Under the pieces are notes generated by a model. The model did no database searches. It saw only the letters and a list, made by a program, of their open reading frames with translations, and was not told where the DNA came from. From the NCBI RefSeq assembly GCF_014596975.1, contig NZ_JACVXD010000005.1:1-64000 (forward strand): a stretch of 64,000 nucleotides of DNA, in the 5' to 3' direction. This document shows positions 62,476-64,000 of the stretch, one piece after another. The number at the start of each line of letters is the position of its first letter. Positions within the stretch are counted from its first letter, which is position 1. The position numbers were made by a program, and so were the translations under genes. This stretch comes from Aestuariibaculum marinum (GTDB lineage Bacteria > Bacteroidota > Bacteroidia > Flavobacteriales > Flavobacteriaceae).

Positions 62476-63312
62476 ATGTCAAACATCATTTATATAGGGT
62501 ACGAATTTACTGTAACACCATTACAACCCGCTGTAGAAATCTTAATTGCCGAATTAGGCTTTGCCGGATTTGAAAGCTTTGTAGAAACAGAAACCGGTGT
62601 AACAGCATATATTCAAAAGGAGGAGTGGAATGCAGAGATTTTAAACGATGTTCAAATTTTAAATTCCGATGAGTTTAAAATCGACTATACTTTTAATGAA
62701 ATAGAGCAAACCAACTGGAATGAAGAGTGGGAAAAGAATTTTAACCCAATAGTTGTCGACGATGTATGTTCGGTACGTGCGCCATTTCATGAGAATCCAA
62801 ATACGAAGTACGATATTATTATTGAGCCTAAAATGAGTTTTGGTACCGGGCATCACGAAACTACCCATATGATGATTCAGCATATTCTAAAAAACGATTT
62901 CACTAATAAATCGGTTTTAGATATGGGATGCGGTACTGGAGTATTAGCCATTTTAACCGAAATGAAAGGTGCAAAACCTATCGATGCTGTAGATTACGAT
63001 AACTGGTGTTATGTAAATAGTTTAGAAAATGTAGAACGCAACAATTGTGAGCATATTACGGTAATAGAAGGCGATGCCAGTGTTTTAGAAGGTAAAAAGT
63101 ACGATGTGATTATAGCTAATATTAACCGTAATATTTTATTACAGGATATGGCAACTTATGTATCGTGTTTAAATGAAAACGGGACTTTGTTTTTAAGTGG
63201 ATTTTATAACGATGATATTCCGGTTATTCAGGAGGCGTGCGAAAAGTTATTGTTAAAATTTGTTGAAAAATTCGAGAGAAATCAATGGGTTGCGTTAAAA
63301 TTTTTAAATTAG
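62476..63312 (+). CDS. prmA: Ribosomal protein L11 methyltransferase
   Basis: 278 aa. The substrate-binding N-domain is followed by the SAM fold with VLDMGCGTGVLAI (motif I), AVDYDNWCYVNSLEN and DVIIANINRNILL. FGTGHHETTHMM matches the PrmA signature. It trimethylates L11. 98 bases of leader separate it from clpS. Confidence 0.95.
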   Translation: MSNIIYIGYEFTVTPLQPAVEILIAELGFAGFESFVETETGVTAYIQKEEWNAEILNDVQILNSDEFKIDYTFNEIEQTNWNEEWEKNFNPIVVDDVCSVRAPFHENPNTKYDIIIEPKMSFGTGHHETTHMMIQHILKNDFTNKSVLDMGCGTGVLAILTEMKGAKPIDAVDYDNWCYVNSLENVERNNCEHITVIEGDASVLEGKKYDVIIANINRNILLQDMATYVSCLNENGTLFLSGFYNDDIPVIQEACEKLLLKFVEKFERNQWVALKFLN

Positions 63313-63330
63313 CATATTGTTTTGCAGGTA

Positions 63331-63361
63331 GTTACAGGTATTTTTTTAAAATACCTGTAAC
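63331..63361. terminator. Hairpin between prmA and clpS
   Basis: 14-bp stem GTTACAGGTATTTT / AAAATACCTGTAAC with loop ttt. No T-tract follows on the plus strand, so it may attenuate or stabilise rather than terminate. Confidence 0.5.
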
Positions 63362-63415
63362 CTAAATGCAATTTAAAAAGTTTGAAATCTCTGTAAATGA
63401 GTTAAATTAATGTGT

Positions 63416-63691
63416 ATGAGTACTAGAGAAGAAACCTTAGAAGAATTACTACTGGAAGAAGAGGTGTTAACGCAAAACGAAATTGTTTTGTATAACGATG
63501 ACGTTAATACCTTCGACCATGTTATTGAAACACTTATCTATGCCTGCGATCATACAGCAGAGCAAGCAGAACAATGTTCAATTATAGTGCACTATAAAGG
63601 GAAATGTACGGTTAAAACAGGGGCTTACGACGATTTAAAGCCGCGTTGCTCGATGTTACTTGATGCCGGGTTAAGTGCAGAAATAGTTTAA
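63416..63691 (+). CDS. clpS: ATP-dependent Clp protease adaptor ClpS
   Basis: 91 aa from ATG 63416 (MSTREETLEELL); an in-frame ATG two codons earlier at 63410 is also possible. The N-end-rule pocket is formed by EIVLYNDDVNTFDHVIETLIYACDHT, where DDxN and the HV are the conserved contacts, and the C-terminal half has HYKGKCTVKTGAYDDLKPRCSMLLDAGLSAEI. It delivers substrates with N-terminal bulky residues to ClpA/ClpC-ClpP. Confidence 0.93.
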   Translation: MSTREETLEELLLEEEVLTQNEIVLYNDDVNTFDHVIETLIYACDHTAEQAEQCSIIVHYKGKCTVKTGAYDDLKPRCSMLLDAGLSAEIV

Positions 63692-63696
63692 TACGA

Positions 63697-63736
63697 TACA
63701 CCTTTAGAATTTATTTTAATAAATTCTAAAGGTGTA
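63697..63736. terminator. 19-bp perfect hairpin downstream of clpS
   Basis: The stem TACACCTTTAGAATTTATT / AATAAATTCTAAAGGTGTA is perfect with a two-base turn. It lies between the ends of two convergent genes and can serve both, although T-tracts are short. Confidence 0.65.
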
Positions 63737-63752
63737 CTTGTAATAAGGCTTT

Positions 63753-64000
63753 TTAGTGAGGGAGTTTATCTTTTAAAACACCGTAAATAAATGTACCTAC
63801 TATCGCTGCCAATATAACAATAGCAATGGTGTAGTATCCTGCTCCAAAAAGGATATACATTGGTCCTGGGCAAGCGCCTACTAACGCCCATCCAAATCCG
63901 AAGATTATACCTCCTATAATATAACGAGGAAATCCTTTGTCTTTTTTAGGAACAAAGATTTCTGTACCATATGTATTTTTAACATGCCCTCTTTTTGCCA
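63753..64000 (-). CDS. YeeE/YedE-DUF6691 family transporter, 3' part
   Basis: Only the last 81 residues are in the window; the gene continues past the right edge. Visible are RYIIGGIIFGFGWALVGACPGPMY and ILFGAGYYTIAIVILAAIVGTFIYGVLKDKLPH. GACPGP is the diagnostic motif of thiosulfate/sulfur-uptake YeeE proteins; its cysteine carries the substrate. The usual partner YedE-like half gene would lie further upstream, out of view. Confidence 0.86.
   Translation of the reverse strand, partial: AKRGHVKNTYGTEIFVPKKDKGFPRYIIGGIIFGFGWALVGACPGPMYILFGAGYYTIAIVILAAIVGTFIYGVLKDKLPH

Overview
The window looks like a chromosomal segment of a marine-type member of the Flavobacteriaceae (Bacteroidota). The DNA is AT-rich. 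Many genes are preceded by the flavobacterial -7 box TAnnTTTG instead of a Shine-Dalgarno site. The protein content is typical of the group: S41 lipoproteins, DUF4252, DUF4293, DUF3810, the DUF1599/BT_3928-type gene pair, the long urocanate hydratase and the short archaeal-type prolyl-tRNA synthetase. No rRNA operon, prophage, CRISPR array or large insertion sequence is visible. Most of the window is core genome with small accessory pieces between housekeeping operons.

Layout. 1-3.8 kb: a PP-loop (Dph6-like) ATPase and two tandem S41 protease lipoproteins, divergent from 4.0-6.2 kb: an ECF sigma factor, a one-TM anti-sigma-like protein and two DUF4252 proteins. 6.3-18.2 kb: purB with a small helical partner, a haem-binding protein, a glycosyltransferase, two paralogous DUF6174-like lipoproteins, an ABC-F ATPase, a sulfatase, a HipA-like kinase/DUF3037 pair, an Hsp20, a sirtuin and trmH. 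18.2-21.9 kb: two carboxypeptidase-regulatory-like proteins and a DEAD-box helicase with a long structured leader. 22-27.7 kb: a LysR regulator divergent from the histidine degradation operon hutH-hutU-hutI. 27.8-35.3 kb: M48 protease, SpoU methyltransferase, two amidohydrolase-like proteins (one large and two-domain) and DUF3810. 35.5-40.1 kb: pepD, then yidD, cysS, an S23-type four-helix-bundle gene and folE on the minus strand. 40.3-48.2 kb: FadL-type porin, low-complexity lipoprotein, proS, two identical tRNA-Glu genes, rpsT, a 118-aa protein, rho and DUF4293. 48.5-52.5 kb: a phosphoesterase, a trinucleotide repeat tract, a 62-aa protein and a NEW3/ABC-2 exporter operon. 53-64 kb: truA with an MsbA-like exporter; cdaA, a lipoprotein and folP; DUF1599, a DoxX-like protein, a DppB-like permease, a TlpA-like thioredoxin, tpiA, prmA and clpS; and the 3' end of a YeeE/DUF6691 transporter gene that runs off the right edge.

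Points that stand out: the four-helix-bundle gene between folE and cysS is bounded by imperfect inverted repeats, and a related ORF-less hairpin lies on the other side of cysS, which suggests a small IVS-like element family. Others are the HipA-like kinase/DUF3037 pair, the structured leader of the helicase, a probable CTG start for the DppB-like permease, a candidate small RNA downstream of pepD, and a (CTA)n(ATA)n tract. All family assignments come from reading the protein sequences; no database search was run.
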